Assembly: GCA_037043235.1 (NCBI GenBank) | Contig: JAWRVZ010000029.1 | Location: 1,158,001 to 1,222,000, forward strand | Direction of reading: 5' to 3' | Source of the DNA: Rhodeus uyekii | Lineage: Eukaryota; Chordata; Actinopteri; Cypriniformes; Acheilognathidae | Length of the DNA: 64,000 bases | Part shown: in pieces, positions 45,169 to 54,854 of the stretch | How the letters are laid out: each line of letters opens with the position of its first letter | Numbering within the stretch: position 1 is the stretch's first letter | Notes under the pieces: generated by a model | Databases searched by the model: none | What the model was told of the DNA's origin: nothing | Seen by the model: only the letters and a program-made list of their open reading frames with translations | Translations under genes and position numbers: made by a program

Positions 45169-47485
45169 GAGCCCCCCCCCTACGAGCGCCTCCTGGCGCG
45201 AGGAAGCGACATGGCGCCGCGCACCACCATGGCGGCACCCAAAGTTCAAAGTTCCAGGGTGGTGCCGGGGGAACCGACCAGGCTGGTTCAGGCAAGGCTG
45301 GTGGGTCTGGGAGGTCTGGCAGTTCTGTGAGGTCCCAGGACGTAGCCGACAAGCCGATGGACCCGATCGACGCCGCTGGTTCCGGAGACCGAAGGCCAGC
45401 CGCAGCGACGAACGACCGAGGCGGAATCCAAAGGACCGAGAGCAGAGTCGGAGACGGAGTGACAGAGGACATAAGGTGTAAACCGGAGGGAGGAAGGAGC
45501 CAGCTGGAGCCGCAGGTGTAAGCAAGGCGACGCACGACCAAGGTGGAGCCTGGAGGACGAGGGAACCCGATGGAGATGATGGTCGAGGGACTTTGGTGAA
45601 GCTGAGGGAGTGAGAAGCCAGGCTGTGCCGAAGTGTTGACGGACCGAGGTGGAGAGAAGGGGTCTGAGGCTGGAGGCGGAGTCAGGCATTCCCCGACTGC
45701 CGTCGAGGCTGGAGTCGGCAGGATCTGCGGCGGGACCATCCAGCTGAGCACATGCAGTGGCGGTGCAGGACTGACAATCTCTGGCAGAGACAGGGCAGGA
45801 GGGCTGGCAGACACAGACAGGGACAGAGGTGATAATGGGTGGGATAGGGTGGGAAACGGTACCTCAGGCTCTGGCTGACGGGTCGTTGCAGGCTCTGGCG
45901 GCTCTGGCTGACGGGTCGTTGCAGGCTCTGGCGGCTCTGGCTGACGGGTCGTTGCAGGCTCTGGCGGCTCTGGCTGACGGGTCGTTGCAGGCTCTGGCGG
46001 CTCTGGCTGACGGGTCGTTGCAGGCTCTGGCGGCTCTGGCTGACGGGTCGTTGCAGGCTCTGGCGGCTCTGGCTGACGGGTCGTTGCAGGCTCTGGCGGC
46101 TCTGGCTGACGGGTCGTTGCAGGCTCGGGGAGATCCGCGAAGGCCGGCGGCGGCGCTGGGAAGTCCGCGAAGGCCGGCGGCGGCGCTGGGAAGTCCCGGA
46201 AGTCCAGCGGCGGGTCTGGCCACAGTTCAGGCAGCTCTGGCGGTTCGGGCCACAGTTCAGGCAGCTCTGGCGGTTCGGGCCACAGTTCAGGCAGCTCTGG
46301 CGGTTCGGGCCACAGTTCAGGCAGCTCTGGCGGTTCGGGCCACAGTTCAGGCAGCTCTGGCGGTTCGGGCCACAGTTCAGGCAGCTCTGGCGGTTCGGGC
46401 CACAGTTCAGGCAGCTCTGGCGGTTCGGGCCACAGTTCAGGCAGCTCTGGCGGTTCGGGCCACAGTTCAGGCAGCTCTGGCGGTTCGGGCCACAGTTCAG
46501 GCAGCTCTGGCGGTTCGGGCCACAGTTCAGGCAGCTCTGGCGGTTCGGGCCACAGTTCAGGCAGCTCTGGCGGTTCGGGCCACAGTTCAGGCAGCTCTGG
46601 CGGTTCGGGCCACAGTTCAGGCAGCTCTGGCGGTTCGGGCCACAGTTCAGGCAGCTCTGGCGGCTCTGGCTGACGGGTCGTTGCAGGCTCTGGCGGCTCT
46701 GGCTGACGGGTCGTTGCAGGCTCTGGCGGCTCTGGCTGACGGGTCGTTGCAGGCTCTGGCGGCTCTGGCTGACGGGTCGTTGCAGGCTCTGGCGGCTCTG
46801 GCTGACGGGTCGTTGCAGGCTCGGGGAGATCCGCGAAGGCCGGCGGCGGCGCTGGGAAGTCCGCGAAGGCCGGCGGCGGCGCTGGGAAGTCCCGGAAGTC
46901 CAGCGGCGGGTCTGGCCACAGTTCAGGCAGCTCTGGCGGTTCGGGCCACAGTTCAGGCAGCTCTGGCGGTTCGGGCCACAGTTCAGGCAGCTCTGGCGGT
47001 TCGGGCCACAGTTCAGGCAGCTCTGGCGGTTCGGGCCACAGTTCAGGCAGCTCTGGCGGTTCGGGCCACAGTTCAGGCAGCTCTGGCGGTTCGGGCCACA
47101 GTTCAGGCAGCTCTGGCGGTTCGGGCCACAGTTCAGGCAGCTCTGGCGGTTCGGGCCACAGTTCAGGCAGCTCTGGCGGTTCGGGCCACAGTTCAGGCAG
47201 CTCTGGCGGTTCGGGCCACAGTTCAGGCAGCTCTGGCGGTTCGGGCCACAGTTCAGGCAGCTCTGGCGGGTCGGGCCACAGCAGCTCGGGCTCTGGTTCT
47301 GGCAGGTGGATCTCTGGATCAGGCTCTGGCTGGCAGATCTCTGGATCAGGCTCTGGCTGGCGGATCTCTGGATCAGGCTCTTCGGAAGCGGCAGGTCCGT
47401 GCAGCCTCCAGGCGTGCACAGCTGCCGCGGCAAAGAACCACTGCGCCGTCCTTTGGGCAATGGCAGGGGTGATGACGGAATCCAT
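45161..47485 (-). CDS. Proline-rich tandem-repeat ORF of the LTR element
   Basis: 774 codons from ATG at 47485 to a TGA that lies inside the 3' LTR. The frame is open further upstream into the 5' LTR, but there is no earlier ATG. An N-terminal unique part (MDSVITPAIAQRTAQWFFAA) is followed by four EPDPEI-type units. Then comes 12 x PELPELWPEP, a 32-residue spacer with twice PAPPPAFAD, 5 x PEPATTRQ-PEP, about 15 x PELPELWPEP, the same spacer, 8 x PEPATTRQ-PEP, and a 220-residue Pro/Ser-rich tail. No catalytic motif, signal peptide or membrane segment is evident. It resembles extensin-like low-complexity proteins only in composition. It may be a degenerate gag replacement or simply an open frame sustained by repeats whose length is a multiple of three. 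Function unknown. Confidence 0.5.
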   Translation of the reverse strand: MDSVITPAIAQRTAQWFFAAAAVHAWRLHGPAASEEPDPEIRQPEPDPEICQPEPDPEIHLPEPEPELLWPDPPELPELWPEPPELPELWPEPPELPELWPEPPELPELWPEPPELPELWPEPPELPELWPEPPELPELWPEPPELPELWPEPPELPELWPEPPELPELWPEPPELPELWPEPPELPELWPDPPLDFRDFPAPPPAFADFPAPPPAFADLPEPATTRQPEPPEPATTRQPEPPEPATTRQPEPPEPATTRQPEPPEPATTRQPEPPELPELWPEPPELPELWPEPPELPELWPEPPELPELWPEPPELPELWPEPPELPELWPEPPELPELWPEPPELPELWPEPPELPELWPEPPELPELWPEPPELPELWPEPPELPELWPEPPELPELWPEPPELPELWPEPPELPELWPDPPLDFRDFPAPPPAFADFPAPPPAFADLPEPATTRQPEPPEPATTRQPEPPEPATTRQPEPPEPATTRQPEPPEPATTRQPEPPEPATTRQPEPPEPATTRQPEPPEPATTRQPEPEVPFPTLSHPLSPLSLSVSASPPALSLPEIVSPAPPLHVLSWMVPPQILPTPASTAVGECLTPPPASDPFSPPRSVNTSAQPGFSLPQLHQSPSTIISIGFPRPPGSTLVVRRLAYTCGSSWLLPPSGLHLMSSVTPSPTLLSVLWIPPRSFVAAAGLRSPEPAASIGSIGLSATSWDLTELPDLPDPPALPEPAWSVPPAPPWNFELWVPPWWCAAPCRFLAPGGARRGGALL
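45169..45182 (-). other. Polypurine tract next to the 3' LTR
   Basis: In sense (minus) orientation TAGGGGGGGGGCTC immediately precedes the 3' LTR start TGTTATGAC. This is the position and composition expected of the plus-strand primer in LTR retrotransposons. Confidence 0.75.
45864..46125. repeat. 33-bp tandem array A1 (8 units)
   Basis: Eight consecutive, essentially identical copies of a 33-bp unit (GCTCTGGCTGACGGGTCGTT plus GCAGGCTCTGGCG). In the minus-strand ORF each unit is 11 residues, PEPPEPATTRQ. Confidence 0.95.
46126..46220. repeat. 95-bp spacer block C1
   Basis: Contains two copies of a segment with GAAGTCCGCGAAGGCCGGCG. An identical 95-bp block recurs at 46822-46916, joining the 33-bp and 30-bp arrays in both places. 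Confidence 0.9.
46221..46663. repeat. 30-bp tandem array B1 (14 full units plus a partial)
   Basis: Fourteen perfect copies of CACAGTTCAGGCAGCTCTGG plus CGGTTCGGGC followed by a partial unit. Each encodes PELPELWPEP on the minus strand. The near-perfect identity points to very recent unit amplification. Confidence 0.95.
46664..46821. repeat. 33-bp tandem array A2 (5 units)
   Basis: Same 33-bp unit as array A1, five copies, joined directly to the partial last unit of array B1. Confidence 0.95.
46822..46916. repeat. 95-bp spacer block C2
   Basis: Identical by reading to block C1 and in the same position between a 33-bp array and a 30-bp array. Confidence 0.9.
46917..47276. repeat. 30-bp tandem array B2 (12 units)
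   Basis: Twelve copies of the 30-bp unit of array B1; the last has one change (CGGGTCGGGC, giving WPDP instead of WPEP on the minus strand). Confidence 0.95.
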
Positions 47486-47570
47486 CTTTCCCCTTCTAGA
47501 AATAGTCTTTGTGGGCGACCAACCAGGTAGGTCCGGGTAGACAGCTGGATCTTGTTGGGGCGAGGTCTTC

Positions 47571-48100
47571 TGTAACAGAAGACTCACAGGCAGGGATCCA
47601 ATAGCAATGTCTTTATTTAGAATGGTCGTACAGGCAGGGGGTCAGGGCAAAACAGAGGGCAATCGTGGTCAGTAATCCAAGCAGGGGTCAGGAAGGCAGG
47701 CAGAACAGATGCAGAAACGATAGTCCAGGCGAGAGGTCGAGGCAGGCAGATATCAGTCGTCAACGTTATTCCAGGCACAAGGTCGGGGCAGGCAGAACAG
47801 GATCAGGAAACAGGTTACAGGCAGAATCGGGACAGATAAACAGGATGGGAATAAACGCTCAGAATGATAGCTTAATGCAAATCGAGACCTCGCCCTGAGT
47901 GTGTGTGTGGAGCAGTCTTATATAGTACAGGATAATGATAGACAGGTGGTGTGGCAAACAGTGAAGATGGAGTCCAGGTGTGTGTAATCAGTCTAGTGTG
48001 ATGGTTGCTGGGAAATGTAGTGTGTAGTGAAGTGTCAGTATAAATGTGTGAGCTCCCTCTGGTGGCCAGGGAGGGGAGCACAGAGCTCATAGTCATAACA
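47571..48100 (-). repeat. 5' LTR (minus-strand sense), 530 bp
   Basis: Direct repeat of the 3' LTR with the same length and, by reading, the same sequence. In sense orientation the promoter-like TATATAAGAC is the complement of 47915-47924 and AATAAA the complement of 47612-47617. The bases just inside this LTR (GAAGACCTCGCCCCAACAAG in sense orientation) are where a tRNA primer site should be; I cannot match them to a specific tRNA. Confidence 0.95.
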
Positions 48101-48463
48101 GAAATACAGGGAATTAGTGCCAATCGTTGAGGTTTTATCGATCTATGCACCTTTAATAAATACCAGTTTTGGATCATTCCCTGAGTGAGACATCATTGTT
48201 CTGATCGGACAAACTGTAGTCTTCATCCAACCCGAACCAAAATCAGCGCGAATATCAAAACAAAACTCGGAAATCGTCGCCTCGCCGAGATTTCGTTTTT
48301 CGCATCTCGATCATTTTGTCGTAACTCGGTCGGAAAAAAAACTGAAATCTTTTATCGTATGTCGAACTTTTCGTACGTAGAGCGTTTCGTTAGTCGGGGT
48401 TCTACTGTACAGTAAATCATAAAATTGCGTTAATAAAAAAAAAAAAAAAAGTAAATAAAAAAA

Positions 48464-48615
48464 TTAGGCATTTAGCAGACGCTTTTACCCAAAGCGACTT
48501 ACAGTGCATTGAAGCTACACATTGACATTTTAATCAGTTCTTGCTTTCCCTGGGAAATTGAACCCATGACCTTGGTGTTGCAAGCACTGCACTCAACTGT
48601 TCGAGCTACAGCCCA
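48464..48615 (-). mobile_element. tRNA-derived SINE, copy 4
   Basis: Plus strand shows GGCATTTAGCAGACGCTTTT, then AAGCGACTTACAGTGCATTG, CAGTTCTTGCTTTCCCTGGG and the box-B complement GAAATTGAACCC. It is preceded by an A-rich run. Same family as copies at 9580 and 29222. Confidence 0.8.
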
Positions 48616-50329
48616 CCCACATTAAATTTGGTCTACTTTATAAACATTAGAGGGTCCTTGGAAAGGTTTTTCTGACTCCAAAACGTTTGAGAACCACTGA
48701 TCTAAGCCTCTCAAGTTAACTGCCACCATGTTTTTTAAATACTTTTTATTTGTGGTTGTAACTCTGATTGACTCCTTGTCTAGGGCAAAATTAGGCATTA
48801 GAGTGTGAATAGATCTGTGCTTTGAATTTCAACCAGAAACATGACTATCTGGATACCTTTAGGGTACTCATGCTGCATTCACGCATGTCATGATTACCAT
48901 AATTACAAGATAAGAACCCATGACGATCTATTCCGAGCTTTTCACATCTTCGGACATTTCTTTCAACACCAAAAATGAATTTGCTGCAGTTATGTGGTAC
49001 AGGGGTCTCGGAAATTCAGAGTTTACAAATTGGAATTATGAGTTCTACAAGAACATCTTCAACATGGCGTCAACTCATCTTAATTTCAACACACTGTGAT
49101 TTGGGACGCACCAATTCTAATTTAGAATACTATTTTGGATGGATAGCATGCGAATTGGGATGCAGAGGCTGTGTGAGAGAATGAGAGTGGCCTAGATAGT
49201 GACACAATCTTCCGTCTGTGTTTTCTCGCTGGACCAGAGAAGATGCAGTGAATCTGTAAATGAAGCATGTTGCTCTTGGTGCCCCTACTCTCAGAGCATG
49301 CGCATGCGTATGCGTGTGTGTGAGTCCGAGAGAGAAGAAAGAAAGACACAGGCTCCTTTCAGCAGAGGCCTCCATTCCTGCTCCCGATCAGAGAAACTTC
49401 ATCTGATGGGCTGACAAAGATGCTCAAGCCACGCATCAGCTCCCAAAAACAACAATGCGCTATCAGCCCTCATATACACTCCAACAAAAACACACCAACA
49501 CACACGCTAGCCATATGTGCCATACACGAACACTCGGCTCAGCTTATTTGATAGAAGCCTAGACAAGCAGAAATAGCTTTGTGTGATTTCACAACCCTCC
49601 TTATCACTGTCATTCAGCATGTGGGCACTGTGTCTAGCAATGTGTGCTTTGACGCCAACATTCATCAATTACTCACACACAATATCCGTCCGAACGCTGC
49701 ACTGTGACATTCTGATTACACAGCAAGATCTGCTAGCACAAGTGCTAATAGATAAGTCAGCGGCTGGCGTCAAGTGTTTGATGGTTGTGCGGCACCGGTC
49801 ACATCTTTCCCCGAGGCTTCGGCTTCTGTAAAGCAGTTAAAAGCATCAGATATGACTAAGAAGTTTCCTTTCACACGCAGCGTCCTCTGTGATCATGGTG
49901 CTGTTGTTAATGTTGAGAATGGCATCTCAGCTAAACTTCTCAGAACGTTCTGACAAAGTTACGAACAAACATTCGTCCAGTAACACTACTAAAATGTTTG
50001 TATAAAGTTATCAGGTCCTTAATAATGCTATCAATTTTTTTTTTCCATGAATGTTTTAGTTGGACGTTCATCTAACATTTTTTAAATGATGCAATTGTTT
50101 CAGAAAGTTCAAAGAACATTCAAAAGTATCGTTCTGATAATGTTTGCAAAGTTATAAAAGGGTTTCTTAACTTCCGCATAACCAAGAAAAACAAAAAACA
50201 ACAGATGTTCAGAGAACATTCAGAAATAACATTTTCATAACTTAATAGGCACAACAGGAAAATATGCTGGGATACATTGGAGAACAATGTAGCAAACTAC
50301 TGTTTGAGATGTGCATTTATAATTTTTGA
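48616..50329. other. Gene-free stretch; no supported gene
   Basis: No exon or complete element recognised. A CACACA/CGCATGCGTATGCG-rich segment near 49290-49330 is simple sequence. Open frames are short and overlapping. Confidence 0.45.
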
Positions 50330-50500
50330 AAATAGTAGATTTCTGAAGGATGCGACACTGAAGACTGGAGAAATAATGCTGAAATACAGATTTAAGTTTT
50401 ATATGGAAAACATATTTTAAAATAATATTTCACAATATTACTGTTATCATTGTGCTTTAAGAAAATGTAGCCTTATTGAGCAGAAGTGACTTCTTTCATA
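50330..50500 (-). repeat. Dispersed ~300-bp fish repeat, copy 4 (partial)
   Basis: Reverse complement of the family: TAGATTTCTGAAGGATGCGA, CACTGAAGACTGGAG, AATAATGCTGAAATACAG and ATATTTCACAATATTACTGT. The distal part is missing. Confidence 0.65.
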
Positions 50501-52162
50501 AACATTTATTACATCTCACCAGCTGCACAAAAAACCAAAAACAAAAAACCTTTGGAATGGTGTGCTTTCCCTCCTATCATCAAAACTTGTATAACTTTCT
50601 TCTATGGAACACAACAGCAATTTTTTTAAACATCCTGATGAACTTTTCCATATAATGAAGGATAATTGTTACTTATGATTCCTTTAAGACTTGTTTAAAA
50701 CAATATTAAACTATTCTGTACAGTAAAGCGAGAATGAAGTCGTGTGATTGTCTGTGTGTAAACAAAAATGACTCGAATGATTAGTGATTCATATTAAGCC
50801 TAACATGTTTTTCTCCCACAAACGTGAAAGGAATGCATGCCAATTAAATCATTTTACAAAAAGCACAAAATATATAGAGTATAAATATAGAGTTAACAAT
50901 AGTTACATTTATTCCTGTAAATAACTCTAATGTCAAAACAACATTGTTGATTGTCACAACTGACGGCTATATTAACAGTTACCAAGCAATTGAGCGATAC
51001 TGCATTTTTTTATAGAACGTGTTTATTGCCCATTTCACGGCAGTTTGGTATGCAACTCGTCCAATCAGACATTAACATTATACCACAGAGCACATAGTGT
51101 GAAATACTGGATCCCAGAATACGACGCACTTGACTTGACTTTACGTTTCTAGTTTGAAGGATGAGCTATAAATAATAAATCAGCCGTGCCAAAAGAGATT
51201 TTTAAACCAAATTTGATTCAAAGTAAGATGAAAAACTTGACATGACTCAACTATTACACATGGAGCATATTGAGGTTAAATGACAACAGTGTTGCATAGG
51301 CAGTGCAACAGACAGTATACATTAGTGTGCACTAAGCGGTATTATCATTCTGAACATAGACATCAGCTCTGTTGACATTAGAGGTTGTTTTCACCTCCTC
51401 CCTTCATTTCCCTAAGCTCACCTTTGTAGATTTCCAGATGGTCCCCTGTGGCCCTCTAGTGGCCCTCATATTAACTGCACATCCTGTCATAAACATTCAC
51501 TCACGGTAAGTTCTGAGAACTTGACTGCGCCCTTTGAAATGGACTTTATAGGGTTTTCGACCACCTTGAGTGAGAGTCCATACCGTTGGGAAAGAACATG
51601 GTTGGTCTGAAGGACACTTCAATAGTGTATATTACTTCACAGGATAGAGATAGGGATTGCACATTAGCCTGGTATTCAGATTCATGCAGCTGTTAATAGG
51701 CAGATGGCATTGCCAGATACAGCAGGTGAGCATGTGCTACCAGCTAAGACAAGTGCATATTGTAAATTATAGAATATATACATATGGTACATTGCAGGAT
51801 GTAGCAAATTTACTGAGACCATAAAGGGACAAGGTGATGGAAAAAAAAAAACGTTCCCTCTCAAAACTTTTACGTTTCCCCAATAATCGTTGTGAGCAAA
51901 TGCAAAGTTAAACAGTTTTCCTTCAAAATTATAAACATCGTAGAATTAGGCTATAGGTAAAATTGCACAATTGTATTTGTTTAAAGTAATCAAATACTAT
52001 TTGGCGAGTGAGAATAACTCTTGCTGAAAACTTTCTCTGAAATGCATCTTTATACAATTTGGATTTATTTATTCTAAAACAAGGCAATGGATACTGAATA
52101 ATTTTTAGCAATGTAATGTGAAAGCCTCATGACTGTATCTCATATTTTCTAAATGCCTTGTA
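50501..52162. other. Gene-free stretch; no supported gene
   Basis: AT-rich intergenic DNA. No exon, element end or tandem repeat of note is recognised. Confidence 0.5.
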
Positions 52163-52535
52163 CAGTAATCCCTCGGCACTTTGCGGTTCAAGTTTTGCGG
52201 AATCAGTGCATCGCAGATTTAAAAAAAATATTTAGAATATTAAAAAAATACCGCCATATCGGCAGCTGTAATGCGGAAAGCAGCGTTGTTTCATCGTGAT
52301 GCGAGAGAAACAGTTTCCCAGGATAATCCAGACAAAGAAAGAAACTCTCTCAGAGGCTTTGTACACACCCACGGCACTCAGACAAGACACGTGATTGGTT
52401 CCCGGCGTGAGATCGACCAATGAGAGCACGAGTGGATGTATTCCGTGAGCTGATTGGCTGATCCTACTTCGCGGATTTTCACCTATTGCGGGGGGGTTCC
52501 GGTCCACATTAACCGCGATAAACGAGGGATCACTG
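52163..52535 (+). mobile_element. Pogo/Tigger-like MITE, CAGTRATCCCTCG family, copy 3 (intact ends)
   Basis: TA|CAGTAATCCCTCGGCACTTT at the left and CGAGGGATCACTG|TA at the right; 373 bp with TA on both sides. Same orientation as the copy at 29412 and clearly collinear with it (CCGCCATATCGGCAGC, GAAAGCAGCGTTGTTTCATC). Three CCAAT/ATTGG boxes are conserved in position. Confidence 0.9.
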
Positions 52536-54045
52536 TACTGTTAAACACGGTATGTAAACAGATTTGTGTCTCCCTCGTATACTTGTAATCCAATCGACCA
52601 AAACTAATCTTAATACCAGGAGTAAACAAGGCCTGAAAGTGCCGGAAGGGATGCCGCTTTTGCGTAGTTTGGGATTGCCATTTAATAATGATCTGAAACG
52701 TAGCAAACAAGTACCTTCAGTAGTAACTCTGTCATTGAAACTAGAATGTATCAATATTAATTCAATAATCAATTCCAGTATGATATTACGCTGTATCCAC
52801 ATTGGACCAGCAGTTTGGACAATGGATAGATGGATGATTCGGCCGAGTGTGCCATCTTTAGGTCAGATGTGGAAATTAATTCGGCCTGACCCTCAGTTAT
52901 GCACTCATTCTTGTGGTGCATTATGGGATTGAATAAGTGCACTCGATAACATCCACTATGCTTTCAGACACCACTACAAATGGATGTCCCCTCAAATAGT
53001 GCCCTATAGGTAAAAGGGGAAAATTACGCACACAACCATAGTCCATAGTGTAAGGAGAAGTGAACACCATGAAGGGAGTCTGTGGATCGGAACACTTCAG
53101 GCTCTCCACAGTTATTACTCGCTGCGTTTCGTTGATTTGTTTGCCACTGAGACTCAAGATTTGTTTCACCGCTCTTGAGTATTATTTGTGTAATTTATAG
53201 TATTATTCTTGAAATAAATGGCGCACAACATGTCATGATGAAAAATGCAGCTACGCTCATTCAGAATTAACAGACGTGCTGACGGTGTGGGTGCAACACC
53301 AGCACACAAAGCTTCCCAAGGACAAAGACTTACTCAATATCACACAACATTAGACACAACACGCTGGGATTTTAATGTACCTTGTAGAAAGTCTATGAAC
53401 AGAACTGGTCTCAATTTGATCGCGCAGAAAACATTAAAGGACACCACAGACTAACATATTCACAAAGGAAACTTGTCCTGCACCTAAAGAAAACATTATA
53501 AAAATTATATAAAGATTATATAAACAAGCTTTCTCCTCCCTCCTAATTGAGTGACTAATATCAGTGAAATAGGTTTATATAACAAGCCCACATATTGTGA
53601 AAACGCAGTTAACCTCATTACTCCAGCTCTGACACAGATCAGTTATACATATTGCTCTATCCCATCAGCCTTTCTCAGTCTACAGCTTGACTAGAGCTGG
53701 ACCACCAACCACTCGGCATGGACATATAACAGATATCAAGAAACAGAGCCATCCATTAACATTTTCTCATCATTTCGAACATCTTGTCTTGGTTTTACAT
53801 GCACAGCATTGCAGCTTGTGGAAGAAAAAAAGAAAAAGAAAAGCTGCAATACAAATTGAGCACCAGCTTGTCCTAAAAAAAAAAAATCACTTAAAATGTT
53901 GCTCTTTTCAAGTTAGTTAGAATTCTTTGGGGTTTTCTACATTTGATTGAACCGATTGATTAAAACGTTCTATCAGCAATTAAAATCAAATGCTTTGTAC
54001 TCACATTTGGTGCTTTCTTGAGTTTTCTTTCCTATGTTGCCATAT
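52536..54045. other. Gene-free stretch; no supported gene
   Basis: No exon recognised. A 122-codon plus frame at 52564-52932 has no known domain and starts next to the MITE. Nothing else is visible. Confidence 0.45.
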
Positions 54046-54854
54046 TGTCAGGTTTGAGGATGAAGGGGAAAAACAAGGACTCAAAGGTGCCGTGAAGGAA
54101 AGTGAAATTAAACAAACTACACCAAGGGGAGAACAGATTGACTTGACTCGATCTAGCACAGGAGAGCAAACACAAGGTGAATAAATAGGAAACATACAAG
54201 GCAGGTAATGAGGGAAGACAGGTGGGGCAAATCAACCAATAATGAGGTAACAAGATGGGTGGGATCAAGAAAATAGACAGGAGCACACAGAGCATGACAA
54301 GGACAAAAGCATATGGTTAGCGAATACAAAGCCGTGTGCTCAAACGAAACAAGACATGAACATGCAGCAAATGAGAATAATAATAAGCAGTGTTTTCACA
54401 CAAAACAAGATGACATGGAAGCACACAGTCAGTGAAAAATACCAGCTGCGTGCTACACAACACAAGACAAAACATGACATGAAAGCATTCGGCCGATGTA
54501 AACACAAACCACATGCTACACCTCGCACAACAACAGACGCGGAAAAGAGAGAGTGCGGCCGGGGCGAACTCGAGACCGGACACTCACAGAACTAGACAGA
54601 GCGCACATAAACGAGCGAACACTAACAGACAGAAGACAAACACACAAGGCATGAATGTCAGGATCGCAACAGAAAACCGAAACCAAACTAGACCGAAGTG
54701 TCAGGATCCGAAGACCATGCCCCACACACAAGACAGATCTCACAGACAGGAGAGCGCATGACTTGAGCACACTCAATACCACTACAATACAGTGGCGTCA
54801 GGGCTCTGTCACAAAACCAAGAGTAAACTAGACCGAAGTGACAGAACCCTGATA
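54046..54854 (-). mobile_element. Solo LTR (TGTCAGGGTT family), minus strand
   Basis: Sense (minus) orientation starts TATCAGGGTTCTGTCACTTC (first TG mutated to TA) and ends CTCAAACCTGACA. Flanks CATAT (54041-54045) and TATAT (54855-54859) form a likely 5-bp duplication with one change. Shared words with the other copies include TGTTACCTCATTATTGG and the repeated TTTACATCGGCCGAATG type. At 809 bp it is the longest copy. No internal coding region is adjacent. Confidence 0.8.

Larger units (their letters stand above)
44639..48100 (-). mobile_element. Young non-autonomous LTR retrotransposon with a proline-rich repeat ORF
   Basis: 3,462 bp flanked on both sides by GAAAT (44634-44638 and 48101-48105), a perfect 5-bp target duplication. 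Two 530-bp LTRs in direct orientation read as identical, implying a recent insertion. Transcription is on the minus strand: TATATAAGAC and AATAAA lie in that orientation, and a G-run polypurine tract precedes the 3' LTR. The 2.4-kb body has no recognisable gag, protease, RT, RNase H or integrase; it is filled by one proline-rich repeat ORF. Such elements depend on proteins of a related autonomous element, most likely Gypsy- or ERV-like given the 5-bp duplication, but the partner is not in this window. Confidence 0.93.
44164..48407 (+). mobile_element. Pogo/Tigger-like element, CAGTAGAACCCC family, interrupted by an LTR retrotransposon
   Basis: TA|CAGTAGAACCCCGACTTAAG opens the element and TTAGTCGGGGTTCTACTG|TA closes it 4.2 kb later. 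The DNA outside the LTR insertion (44164-44633 and 48106-48407) is collinear with the 658-bp element at 16805-17462, including TCCGTTCCGAGGTTGG at the left and CTCGGAAATCGTCGCCTCG at the right. Removing the LTR element and one target copy leaves about 0.78 kb, the expected MITE size. No transposase is encoded. Confidence 0.88.

Noticed and set aside
45864..47276. Regular direct repeats superficially like a CRISPR array
   Set aside because: The units are contiguous with no variable spacers, are in a eukaryotic LTR element, and encode in-frame peptide repeats.
45682..47460. 592-codon minus-strand ORF of NRQSCLNCGP repeats
   Set aside because: Alternative frame of the same arrays, starting and ending within them; the other minus frame spans from near one LTR into the next and is preferred.
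45829..47472. 547-codon plus-strand ORF of ALADGSLQ and ATVQAALAVR repeats
   Set aside because: It is the opposite strand of the tandem arrays; openness follows from unit lengths divisible by three. The element's promoter, polyadenylation signal and polypurine tract all point to minus-strand expression.
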